Source: Pedobacter sp. Leaf176 (lineage in GTDB: Bacteria > Bacteroidota > Bacteroidia > Sphingobacteriales > Sphingobacteriaceae). From it: DNA of 64,000 bases. Positions 8,465 through 16,089 of the stretch are shown one piece after another. The stretch's first letter is position 1. Every line of letters starts with the position of its first letter. The translations under genes were made by a program, and so were the position numbers. The DNA lies in NCBI RefSeq assembly GCF_001424305.1, contig NZ_LMPD01000004.1, forward strand, positions 62,001-126,000, written 5' to 3'. The notes beneath the pieces were generated by a model. That model was not told the origin of the DNA. It did no database searches and was given only the letters and a program-made list of their open reading frames with translations.

Positions 8465-9862
8465 TTAGCTTTTTTTAGCCTTTATTTTATTATAAAGTGT
8501 TTTTCTATCGATACCGAGTATTTTAGCAGCTTTAGTTTTGTTGAAGTTTACTTCTTCTAACACACGTAGGATGGTTTCAAGCTGTGCTTCCTGAGCCACG
8601 TTTTTTAAGTCCCTTGGGTTGTCCAGATACTTCAATTTAAACTGGTCAAACGTTTTTTCGCGGTTGTGATTTTTTGCATAGTTTACCAGTTCTAATGGTA
8701 AGGCGTCTATTTGAATTTCATCGCTTGTACTCAACAACGCAACTCTTCTAATTACATTTTTAAGTTCACGAACATTTCCCGGCCAACTGTAATTTAGAAG
8801 GCAATTTTTAACTTCCTCAGAAAACCCTTTTATATTTTTATTTAATTCATTATTTGTGATGGTCAGAAACTTCTTAGAAAAAATCAAAATATCATTTCCC
8901 CTTTTCTTGAGGGGTGGAATGTGGATGGAAAACTCATTAAATCTGTGGTACAAATCTTCCCTGAATGTTCCCTTTTTGATTTTATCAGCTAGATTTTCAT
9001 TTGTTGCTACAATAATCCTAACATCCAGTTCGATTTCCTTTGTGCTTCCAATTCTTTTTATTTTGCGCTCCTGAACAGCTCTTAACAGAGTTGCCTGGAT
9101 ATCGTAAGTTAAATTTCCGATCTCATCAAGGAATATTGTGCCTCCATTAGCTTGCTCAAAATGACCTATTTTAGTATGTAAAGCGCCTGTGAAAGCCCCT
9201 TTTTCATGCCCGAAGAATTCACTTGCGGCAAGTTCTTTTGTTAACGACCCACAATCCATCGCAATGAAAGGTTTGTTTCTTCTCAAGCTATGTAGGTGAA
9301 TTGTTTTAGCAACATATTCTTTACCAGTACCGCTTTTTCCGGTAAGAATAACACTATATGACGTGGGCGCTATAAGTTCTACTTGTTTTAATAAAATAAC
9401 GGATACTTCACTTTCACCTTCAACATAATCGGAATGATTGCTATTGTCGGCAGCAGGCAGAATCCTTCCGCTAGAAGAACTGGGCCCATTTAATGGAAAA
9501 GGAGTTTCCAACGACCGGTTAATTGTGTTTAAAATCTCATCCGGGTATATTGGTTTTGTAATATAGTCATAAGCACCAAGTTTAATTAATTCTACAGCGA
9601 TTTTAATATCTGAATAGCGGGTAATTATGATTACACAAGTTTTTACATGGTCTTTTTTTACCTTAATTAGGATTTCTTTTCCATTGGTATCTTTAAGCCG
9701 GTAAGCACACAGAATTAAGTCAAATGGCTGTTTGGATAGCATTTCCATTGCGGAATTTCCCGTAGCGGCAGTATCCACTTCAAAACCATTTCGGATCAGG
9801 AACTTCGATAATGATAGTCTGATATTGACATCATCATCTATTATGAGAATTTTTTTATTCAT
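8465..9862 (-). CDS. Sigma-54 dependent response regulator with a degenerate receiver
   Basis: NtrC-type activator. The start is put at the ATG at 9862 (MNKKILIIDDD), where receivers normally begin; a frame from 9883 adds seven residues. Numbering from 9883: receiver 8-125 with the acidic pocket D16-D18, T88 and K110. The phospho-acceptor position is Ala60 (LILCAYRL, codon GCT at 9704-9706) instead of Asp. The AAA+ domain has Walker A GKSGTGK (182-188), the sigma-54 contact loop GAFTGA (229-234) and Walker B GGTIFLDEIG. A Fis-type helix-turn-helix is at ~446-470. ATPase and sigma-54 contact parts look intact, so it should activate transcription without normal phosphorylation. No histidine kinase is adjacent. 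Confidence 0.92.
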   Translation of the reverse strand: MNKKILIIDDDVNIRLSLSKFLIRNGFEVDTAATGNSAMEMLSKQPFDLILCAYRLKDTNGKEILIKVKKDHVKTCVIIITRYSDIKIAVELIKLGAYDYITKPIYPDEILNTINRSLETPFPLNGPSSSSGRILPAADNSNHSDYVEGESEVSVILLKQVELIAPTSYSVILTGKSGTGKEYVAKTIHLHSLRRNKPFIAMDCGSLTKELAASEFFGHEKGAFTGALHTKIGHFEQANGGTIFLDEIGNLTYDIQATLLRAVQERKIKRIGSTKEIELDVRIIVATNENLADKIKKGTFREDLYHRFNEFSIHIPPLKKRGNDILIFSKKFLTITNNELNKNIKGFSEEVKNCLLNYSWPGNVRELKNVIRRVALLSTSDEIQIDALPLELVNYAKNHNREKTFDQFKLKYLDNPRDLKNVAQEAQLETILRVLEEVNFNKTKAAKILGIDRKTLYNKIKAKKS

Positions 9863-9950
9863 TGCGAGAGTCGTTGACTGCATAAATAGATAAAAAAAAT
9901 CACAACCTGAAATTTCTCTAGCAACAAATTGACTAATTAATTAGACAATT

Positions 9951-10730
9951 TTATTTTCCAGTAAAAATGGCCTTTCTTTTTTCTACAAAAGCTGATACAC
10001 CCTCTTTAAAATCAGCAGTTTCGAAACATTTTGCAAATTCTTCGATTTCAATTGCATAGCCATTTTCTTCATTTAAAGAAGCAACTATGGATTTGATTGC
10101 TGAAGCGATGGCGAGTGGTGCTCTTTGTTTAATTACATTCAGTATCTCCTCCGCTTTATTGATTAAATCCGCCTGTGGAACAACATAATTTACTAAACCG
10201 ATCTTTTCGGCTTCTGCTGCCGTTACCATATTTGCAGTCGTAATTATTTCAATTGCTTTTCCTTTTCCAACCAGTTGCGTCAACCTTTGGGTACCTCCAT
10301 AACCTGGAATCAGCCCTAACGTCACTTCCGGCAAGCCTAATTTAGCATTTTCAGATGCAATTCTGATGTGACAAGCCATCGCCAGTTCCAATCCGCCACC
10401 CAGGGCGAAGCCATTTATTGCAGCAATAAAAGGTTTCGGAGAATTTTCTATGGCATTAAAAATATTTTCATGGCCTCTTTTTGCCAGTTCCTCACCTTCT
10501 TTTGCATTGTACTCTGAAAATTCCTTAATGTCAGCACCGGCAACAAATGCTTTTTCGCCAGCACCAGTTAAAATTACACCCCTTACCTCATTCGTTTTTC
10601 CGGCGAATGCAATAACATCAGCAAGTTCATTAAGCGTGTCCTTATTTAATGCGTTTAGTGCTTTCTCACGATTTATAACAACGTATAAAATATTTTCTTT
10701 TAATTCTGATATTAAATTTTGATAAACCAT
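9951..10730 (-). CDS. Enoyl-CoA hydratase / crotonase family protein
   Basis: 259 residues, the usual family length. The oxyanion-hole segments are AFVAGADIKEF (~66-76) and NGFALGGGLELAMACHI (~105-121). The two catalytic glutamates fit GLELA and LPEVTLGLIPGYGGTQRL (~132-150). The protein is probably a cytosolic 2-enoyl-CoA (crotonyl-CoA type) hydratase in beta-oxidation or a related acyl-CoA route. It follows a B12-binding protein by 3 bases, so the two are co-transcribed. That pairing suggests acyl-CoA rearrangement metabolism; the exact substrate is not fixed by sequence. Confidence 0.9.
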   Translation of the reverse strand: MVYQNLISELKENILYVVINREKALNALNKDTLNELADVIAFAGKTNEVRGVILTGAGEKAFVAGADIKEFSEYNAKEGEELAKRGHENIFNAIENSPKPFIAAINGFALGGGLELAMACHIRIASENAKLGLPEVTLGLIPGYGGTQRLTQLVGKGKAIEIITTANMVTAAEAEKIGLVNYVVPQADLINKAEEILNVIKQRAPLAIASAIKSIVASLNEENGYAIEIEEFAKCFETADFKEGVSAFVEKRKAIFTGK

Positions 10731-10733
10731 AAT

Positions 10734-11153
10734 TTAAAAAGTTCTGTTTTTTTCGACCCAATTTTGAATGTACTCTACTATGCTCGCCATGGTTGTTCCC
10801 GGTGGGAATAATTCTCCCACACCCATCTGGCTAAGTTTTTTCCTGTCGGTCTCCGGTATGATTCCACCACCGGTTAGCAATACATCATCCAGTTGTTTTT
10901 CCTTCATAAAATGAATAATTTTTGGGAAAACGGTCATATGAGCGCCTGATAAAATGGAGATTCCAATGGCATCAACATCTTCCTGCAATGCGGTATTAAC
11001 GACCATTTCCGGTGTTTGGCGAAGGCCAGTGTAAATTACTTCCATGCCTGCATCACGAAGCGAGGTGGCAATAACTTTTGCGCCACGATCGTGACCATCA
11101 AGCCCAACTTTTGCCACTAAAACACGTATTGGCCGGTTTAATACTTTGCTCAT
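10734..11153 (-). CDS. Stand-alone cobalamin-binding protein (methylmalonyl-CoA mutase small-domain type)
   Basis: 139 residues forming only the B12-binding Rossmann domain. [15 protein letters not shown] (~15-29) carries the DxHxxG signature whose His ligates cobalt in base-off B12. GISILSGAH and LTGGGIIP form the later dinucleotide-like loops. In most methylmalonyl-CoA mutases this domain is fused to the catalytic barrel. Here no catalytic subunit is adjacent, so it could be the small subunit of a split acyl-CoA mutase encoded elsewhere. It is co-transcribed with the downstream crotonase. Confidence 0.88.
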   Translation of the reverse strand: MSKVLNRPIRVLVAKVGLDGHDRGAKVIATSLRDAGMEVIYTGLRQTPEMVVNTALQEDVDAIGISILSGAHMTVFPKIIHFMKEKQLDDVLLTGGGIIPETDRKKLSQMGVGELFPPGTTMASIVEYIQNWVEKNRTF

Positions 11154-11352
11154 AATGAATATTAAGTTGATGTAAATGTATCGATTTTTCTTTTACGGGA
11201 AATAGAGAATAGGAAACAGGAAATAGAATCCCATCAATTCTCTATATCTGGTTTAACAACCCCTTACATTTATCTTTTAGCTCCTTTTCGTCCCTATTCC
11301 CTATTAACCATTATCTATTTACTATTCCTTACATAATTACGCTCAAACTTTT

Positions 11353-11360
11353 TACATTTG
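11353..11360 (+). promoter_or_regulatory. Bacteroidota -7 box upstream of glnS
   Basis: TACATTTG matches TAnnTTTG exactly, 21 bases before the glnS start. The -33 region is weak. Confidence 0.45.
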
Positions 11361-11381
11361 CATTCCTAATTTACAGGTTTT

Positions 11382-13037
11382 ATGAGTGAAGAGAAGTCAT
11401 TGAACTTTATTGAAGAAATTGTTGAGAACGACTTAAATAGTGGCAAGTATGAAACTTTGGTTACGCGGTTTCCGCCGGAACCTAACGGTTACTTACACAT
11501 TGGCCATGCTAAAGCAATATGTCTAAACTTCGGACTAACACAAAAATACGGTGGTTACACCAACCTGCGTTTTGATGATACCAATCCGGTTACGGAAAAA
11601 ACGGAGTACGTAAATAGTCAGCAGGAGGACATTAAATGGTTGGGTTTTAACTGGAAACATGAACTCTATGCATCAGATTATTTTGATCAGCTGTATTCAT
11701 TTGCCGTGAAACTAATCGAAAAAGGCCTGGCTTATGTTGATGAAAGTTCTGCGGATGAGATTGCTGCACTAAAAGGAACCCCAACAGAACCTGGTCAGGA
11801 TAGCCCATATCGCAATCGTAGTGTTGAAGAGAATTTAGATATTTTCACCAAAATGAAAAATGGCGATTTTCCTGATGGCGCTTACATTTTAAGAGCGAAA
11901 ATCGATATGGCCAGTCCGAATATGTTAATGCGTGACCCGATTATCTACCGAATCAAACATGCTGAACACCATCGTACGGGTAATAAATGGTGCATTTATC
12001 CAATGTATGATTTTGCTCACGGACAGAGCGATAGTATTGAAAACATTACGCACTCCATCTGTACTTTAGAATACGTTTCCCACCGGGAGTTGTACGATTG
12101 GTTTATTGAAAAATTGGAAATTTTTCCATCCAAGCAATATGAATTTGCCCGTTTAAATCTGACTTCCACTGTAATGAGCAAACGTAAGTTGCTGCAGTTA
12201 GTTAATGAGAATTTAGTTAGCGGTTGGGACGACCCACGCATGCCGACAATTTCCGGTTTACGGAGAAGGGGTTTTACACCAAAAAGTGTTCGTGAGTTTT
12301 GTGAGCGTATTGGCATTGCTAAACGTGAAAATCTAATCGAATTAAGCTTATTGGAATTCTGTATTCGTGAAGATTTAAACAAAACAGCCAATCGTGTGAT
12401 GGCGGTTTTAGATCCAATTAAATTAATCATCACCAATTACGAAAAAGGTACTGAAGATTTAATCGGTGAAAATAATCCTGAAGCTGAAGATGGGGGTGGT
12501 ACTCGTATAATTCCTTTTAGCAATGAACTTTGGATTGAACGTGAAGATTTCATGGAAGTTCCTGCGAAAAAGTGGTTCCGTTTGGCACCTGGTGCTATGG
12601 TCCGCCTTAAATTCGCTTATATTGTTAAGTGCGAAGATTTCGTAAAAGATGAAAACGGAAACGTAACGGAAATTCACTGTACGTACATTCCTGAATCAAT
12701 AAGCGGAAGCGATACAAGTGGAATTAACGTAAAAGGAACAATCCATTGGGTTAGTGCACAACATGCAAAAACCGCAGAAATTCGTTTATACGACAGACTA
12801 TTTACTTCTGAAACACCAGATGCTGAAGAAGGTGATTTCAAGGATTATTTAAACCCTGAAAGTTTAACCATTTTACCAAAGGTTTTCATAGAACCAGCCT
12901 TAGCTGAAGCTGATTTAGAAGGTCGATATCAGTTTATTCGTAAAGGGTATTTTTGTTTAGACAGAGATTCTACAGCAGATAAATTGGTTTTCAATAGAAC
13001 GGTTACGTTAAAAGATACTTTTAAGAAACCGAATTAA
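11382..13037 (+). CDS. glnS: Glutaminyl-tRNA synthetase
   Basis: Class I synthetase that attaches glutamine to tRNA-Gln directly. 551 residues, a typical length. The HIGH motif is HIGH at 39-42 (PPEPNGYLHIGHAK). The KMSKS equivalent is VMSKRKL (~264-270), which marks GlnRS rather than bacterial GluRS. The C-terminal beta-barrel anticodon domains run from ~345. The presence of a GlnRS means this organism need not rely wholly on the Glu-tRNA amidotransferase route. Monocistronic, with a terminator downstream. Confidence 0.97.
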   Translation: MSEEKSLNFIEEIVENDLNSGKYETLVTRFPPEPNGYLHIGHAKAICLNFGLTQKYGGYTNLRFDDTNPVTEKTEYVNSQQEDIKWLGFNWKHELYASDYFDQLYSFAVKLIEKGLAYVDESSADEIAALKGTPTEPGQDSPYRNRSVEENLDIFTKMKNGDFPDGAYILRAKIDMASPNMLMRDPIIYRIKHAEHHRTGNKWCIYPMYDFAHGQSDSIENITHSICTLEYVSHRELYDWFIEKLEIFPSKQYEFARLNLTSTVMSKRKLLQLVNENLVSGWDDPRMPTISGLRRRGFTPKSVREFCERIGIAKRENLIELSLLEFCIREDLNKTANRVMAVLDPIKLIITNYEKGTEDLIGENNPEAEDGGGTRIIPFSNELWIEREDFMEVPAKKWFRLAPGAMVRLKFAYIVKCEDFVKDENGNVTEIHCTYIPESISGSDTSGINVKGTIHWVSAQHAKTAEIRLYDRLFTSETPDAEEGDFKDYLNPESLTILPKVFIEPALAEADLEGRYQFIRKGYFCLDRDSTADKLVFNRTVTLKDTFKKPN

Positions 13038-13083
13038 AGCCCCACCCAACCCTCCCCAAAAGGGAGGGCTTTGTAAATCATAC

Positions 13084-13117
13084 ACACGGATGAAAACCGA
13101 TTCATCCGTGTTTTTTT
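13084..13117 (+). terminator. Intrinsic terminator after glnS
   Basis: ACACGGATGAA (13084-13094) pairs with TTCATCCGTGT (13101-13111), followed by TTTTTT. A weaker hairpin CCCTCCC/GGGAGGG (~13050-13068) lies just before it. Confidence 0.85.
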
Positions 13118-13215
13118 ATGCTTATTTTGCGAGGCTTGCCACAGAAACACAGAAATCACGGAATATTTAAATCCAGTAAATTCCTTGGCAAACTCTATCC
13201 CTAAATTTAACTACG

Positions 13216-14052
13216 TTAATATTTAGTATAAATATTGTACAACACTAAAATATCTACAGGAGTTAAAGTCTTAGTGATATCTGATTGTATAAAATGAATT
13301 TTAAAGGCTTCGATGGCGGCGGGCAGGTTAGCGGTATTGTAACCAATATATTTGAGGGCTTTTTCTGTATCGAAGTCTGCTGGTGGGTTTTTCAGAACCT
13401 CATCGTACCAAAATCCAAAACCTTTATCGGCCAATCTTTTCCAGGGAAAATTTTTAGGGTCGTTTTTACGCCCTGGCGCAATATCTGCATGGCCAATAAA
13501 ATTCGCCGTTGGAATGTTGTATGTTTTTTTCAGGGTTGCCAGCAACTTAATGAGGCTATTAATCTGCGCATCCTGCCATACATCGCCTATTCCATTGTTA
13601 TCCAGTTCAATCCCAATTGATGAAGAATTCAAATCTGTATCCTTGCCCCATTTGCTTATACCGGCATGGTTAGCCCGAAGATAATCGTTAACCATATGCA
13701 CTACTTTTCCATCCCGGCCAATTACATAATGAGCACTTGTTCCGGCTCTGGTAGAATGAAATGTTTTTATGGTTTGATTCAAGCTATTCTGAGCAGTATG
13801 ATGTATAATTACAAAGTTTGGCTTTCGTATCCCAAAATTCACCGAACCGATCCATTGTTGGTTTGCAGCATTTATTGAATCGTAAAGCTGGCCTTCGGGT
13901 GGGGCTGCCAGAATAACCTTTGAAAAGCCTTTAGCTTTTTCCTTATAAATTTTTTCTGTAACTGCGTATTTGTTTGTACTGCATGCAGAAACAAATATTG
14001 AAAAGATGATTAAGAGCGTTGAATGGTTATTTGAAAAACGATTTAATCGCAT
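13216..14052 (-). CDS. N-acetylmuramoyl-L-alanine amidase lipoprotein (Amidase_2)
   Basis: The start is set at the ATG at 14052 (MRLNRFSNN), because a good promoter lies at 14080-14113 and the signal peptide begins there; an upstream ATG at 14112 would put the promoter inside the gene. The lipoprotein signal ends FVSAC. The zinc amidase domain shows FVIIHHTAQ (first His), a central SSSIGIELDNNG (the Glu/Tyr region) and FIGHADIAPGRKNDP (second His and the acidic ligand). It is a cell-envelope enzyme that cleaves the bond between MurNAc and L-Ala in peptidoglycan or its fragments (AmpD/AmiD-like). Confidence 0.9.
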   Translation of the reverse strand: MRLNRFSNNHSTLLIIFSIFVSACSTNKYAVTEKIYKEKAKGFSKVILAAPPEGQLYDSINAANQQWIGSVNFGIRKPNFVIIHHTAQNSLNQTIKTFHSTRAGTSAHYVIGRDGKVVHMVNDYLRANHAGISKWGKDTDLNSSSIGIELDNNGIGDVWQDAQINSLIKLLATLKKTYNIPTANFIGHADIAPGRKNDPKNFPWKRLADKGFGFWYDEVLKNPPADFDTEKALKYIGYNTANLPAAIEAFKIHFIQSDITKTLTPVDILVLYNIYTKY

Positions 14053-14079
14053 AAGGTATTTTTTAATGTGGTGAAGGTA

Positions 14080-14113
14080 CAAAGTTATGGTAAAGTTCAG
14101 CCTTTGCATCAAA
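14080..14113 (-). promoter_or_regulatory. Bacteroidota promoter for the amidase gene
   Basis: On the minus strand, TTTG (14113-14110) and TAACTTTG (14087-14080) are 22 bases apart. This matches the -33/-7 consensus and the spacing seen at 36976-37009. The start site would be near 14073, 20 bases before the ATG. Confidence 0.55.
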
Positions 14114-14165
14114 CTTTATACAAAGCTTTCAAATTTTACTAATTTAGTAGCGATATACATCTACA

Positions 14166-15848
14166 ATGAAGAAATTATACAAAGCAAATAGACTATTGAC
14201 TGCGCTAACATTATCGGCAGGGTTATTTTCAGCCTGCACAAATACAACCAAAACAGCAAATGATAAAACCGCTAATGTTGTCCAAAAAGATAGCTTAATC
14301 AACTACGTCGCCCAACGTTTACCAATTTATGAACGGGTTAAATTATCAACGAATTTAAACCAGCTAAGTATAAACGATCGCAAAGTGTTACCACTACTTA
14401 TTCAGGCGGCCGAAATTATGGATGAGTTGTATTGGAAACAGGCTTATCCTCAAAAAGATAGTTTATTGGCGTCGATTAAGGATGAAAAAACCAGAGATTT
14501 CGTAAACATAAATTATGGCCCTTGGGACAGATTAAATAACGATAAACCTTTTGTCGCCGGAATTGGCGCAAAACCGGAAGGTGCATCATTTTATCCTTAC
14601 GGGATTACTAAAGAAGAAATTGAAAAATCTTCGTTGGCAGACAAATTTGGTGCCTATTCGGTAATTCAAAAAGACAGCACCGGAAAGCTAAGTACCATTC
14701 CATATCATGTTTTATTTGCGGCTGAACTTCAAAAAGCATCTTCATTATTAAAACAGGCAGCACTGATAGCTGATGATGCCGGGTTAAAAAAATACCTCAA
14801 TTTGAGAGCTGATGCTTTGGTGACGGACAATTTTACTGCGAGTGATTATGCATGGTTAGATATGAAATCCAATGGTTTGGATTTAATTATCGGCCCGATT
14901 GAAAATTATGAAGATAAGCTCTTCAATGCGAGAACCAGTTATGAAGCTTATGTTTTAATAAAAGACAAAGAATGGAGTAAACGCTTGGCGAAGTATGTAA
15001 AACTACTTCCCGAATTGCAAAAGAATTTACCCGTTGCAGCTAAATATAAAACCGAAACACCAGGAACAGATTCTGAGTTAAATGCCTACGATGTTGTTTA
15101 TTATGCAGGTGATTGCAATGCTGGTTCGAAAACAATTGCAGTAAATCTACCTAACGACGAAAAAATTCAGCAAGAGAAAGGTACCCGCCGATCACAGCTA
15201 AAGAATGCCATGCAGGCTAAATTCGAGAAAATTTTAATGCCGATTTCTAAAGAGCTCATCGATGCTGAGCAGCAGAAATACATTAAGTTCGATGCCTTTT
15301 TTGCGAACGTGATGTTTCATGAAGTCGCCCATGGTTTAGGCATTAAAAAAACAATTACCGGAAAAGGTTTCGTTCGTGCAGCATTAAAAGAGCAGTACAG
15401 CTGGCTTGAAGAAGGCAAAGCGGATGTTTTAGGCTTATATATGGTTACCGGATTGTTGAAAAAGGGCGAATTGCAGGGTGATATAAAAGATTACTACACA
15501 ACATTTATGGCAGGCATTTTACGTTCTGTACGTTTTGGTGTGTCAGAAGCGCATGGAAAAGCAAATATGCAATGCTTCAACTACTTTAAAGAAAAAGGTG
15601 CATTCGAACGTACTGCTAAAGGAACTTATAAAGTGAGCTTCGATAAATTCGCATCTGCGATGAATGATTTAAGTGCTTTCATTATCATGTTGCAAGGTAA
15701 CGGAGATAAAGCGGCTGTAGAAAAAGCGCAAAAAACGATGGCAGTTATTCCCACAGAACTGCAATCTGATTTAGACAGGTTAACCAGGAAAAACATACCT
15801 GTTGATGTTGTTTTTGAACAAGGTGTTGACGTATTGGGGATGAAGTAA
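14166..15848 (+). CDS. Dipeptidyl-peptidase III-like (M49 type) zinc peptidase lipoprotein
   Basis: 560 residues with a lipoprotein-type signal (LSAGLFSACTN). The zinc site is HEVAHGLG (~391-398) plus EEGKADVLGL (~420), the EExxADxxG partner of M49-like enzymes. The N-terminal half carries NYGPWDRLN and ASFYPYGITKEE, segments I associate with Bacteroidota M49 relatives that some annotations mislabel as dihydrofolate reductase. The zinc motif has two residues between Glu and His, where classical DPP III has three (HExxGH). Probably a secreted or envelope dipeptidyl peptidase; specificity is unknown. Confidence 0.75.
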   Translation: MKKLYKANRLLTALTLSAGLFSACTNTTKTANDKTANVVQKDSLINYVAQRLPIYERVKLSTNLNQLSINDRKVLPLLIQAAEIMDELYWKQAYPQKDSLLASIKDEKTRDFVNINYGPWDRLNNDKPFVAGIGAKPEGASFYPYGITKEEIEKSSLADKFGAYSVIQKDSTGKLSTIPYHVLFAAELQKASSLLKQAALIADDAGLKKYLNLRADALVTDNFTASDYAWLDMKSNGLDLIIGPIENYEDKLFNARTSYEAYVLIKDKEWSKRLAKYVKLLPELQKNLPVAAKYKTETPGTDSELNAYDVVYYAGDCNAGSKTIAVNLPNDEKIQQEKGTRRSQLKNAMQAKFEKILMPISKELIDAEQQKYIKFDAFFANVMFHEVAHGLGIKKTITGKGFVRAALKEQYSWLEEGKADVLGLYMVTGLLKKGELQGDIKDYYTTFMAGILRSVRFGVSEAHGKANMQCFNYFKEKGAFERTAKGTYKVSFDKFASAMNDLSAFIIMLQGNGDKAAVEKAQKTMAVIPTELQSDLDRLTRKNIPVDVVFEQGVDVLGMK

Positions 15849-15872
15849 AAAATATTTAACTTATAAATAACT

Positions 15873-15901
15873 AAGCCACAGTCATCTGAGGCTTTTTTTT
15901 T
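15873..15901 (+). terminator. Intrinsic terminator after the M49-like gene
   Basis: AAGCCACAG / CTGAGGCTT stem with a TCAT loop and one mismatch, followed by a run of T. Confidence 0.8.
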
Positions 15902-16089
15902 GCGAAAAATAATTCTTTAAAAAAATCCTGTAACCTTTCCAAAAAATGGTCGTCTTAATAATAACTAAACGTTGGAAGCCCTTCGTTTCCAAAAACTAAG
16001 CTTTAAATAGATAGCAAATTGATTGAAATACATTTTATGTGTTATAGAAATCGTTTTGCCGGAATTTTTAGAACAAAAGACCTAAACAA

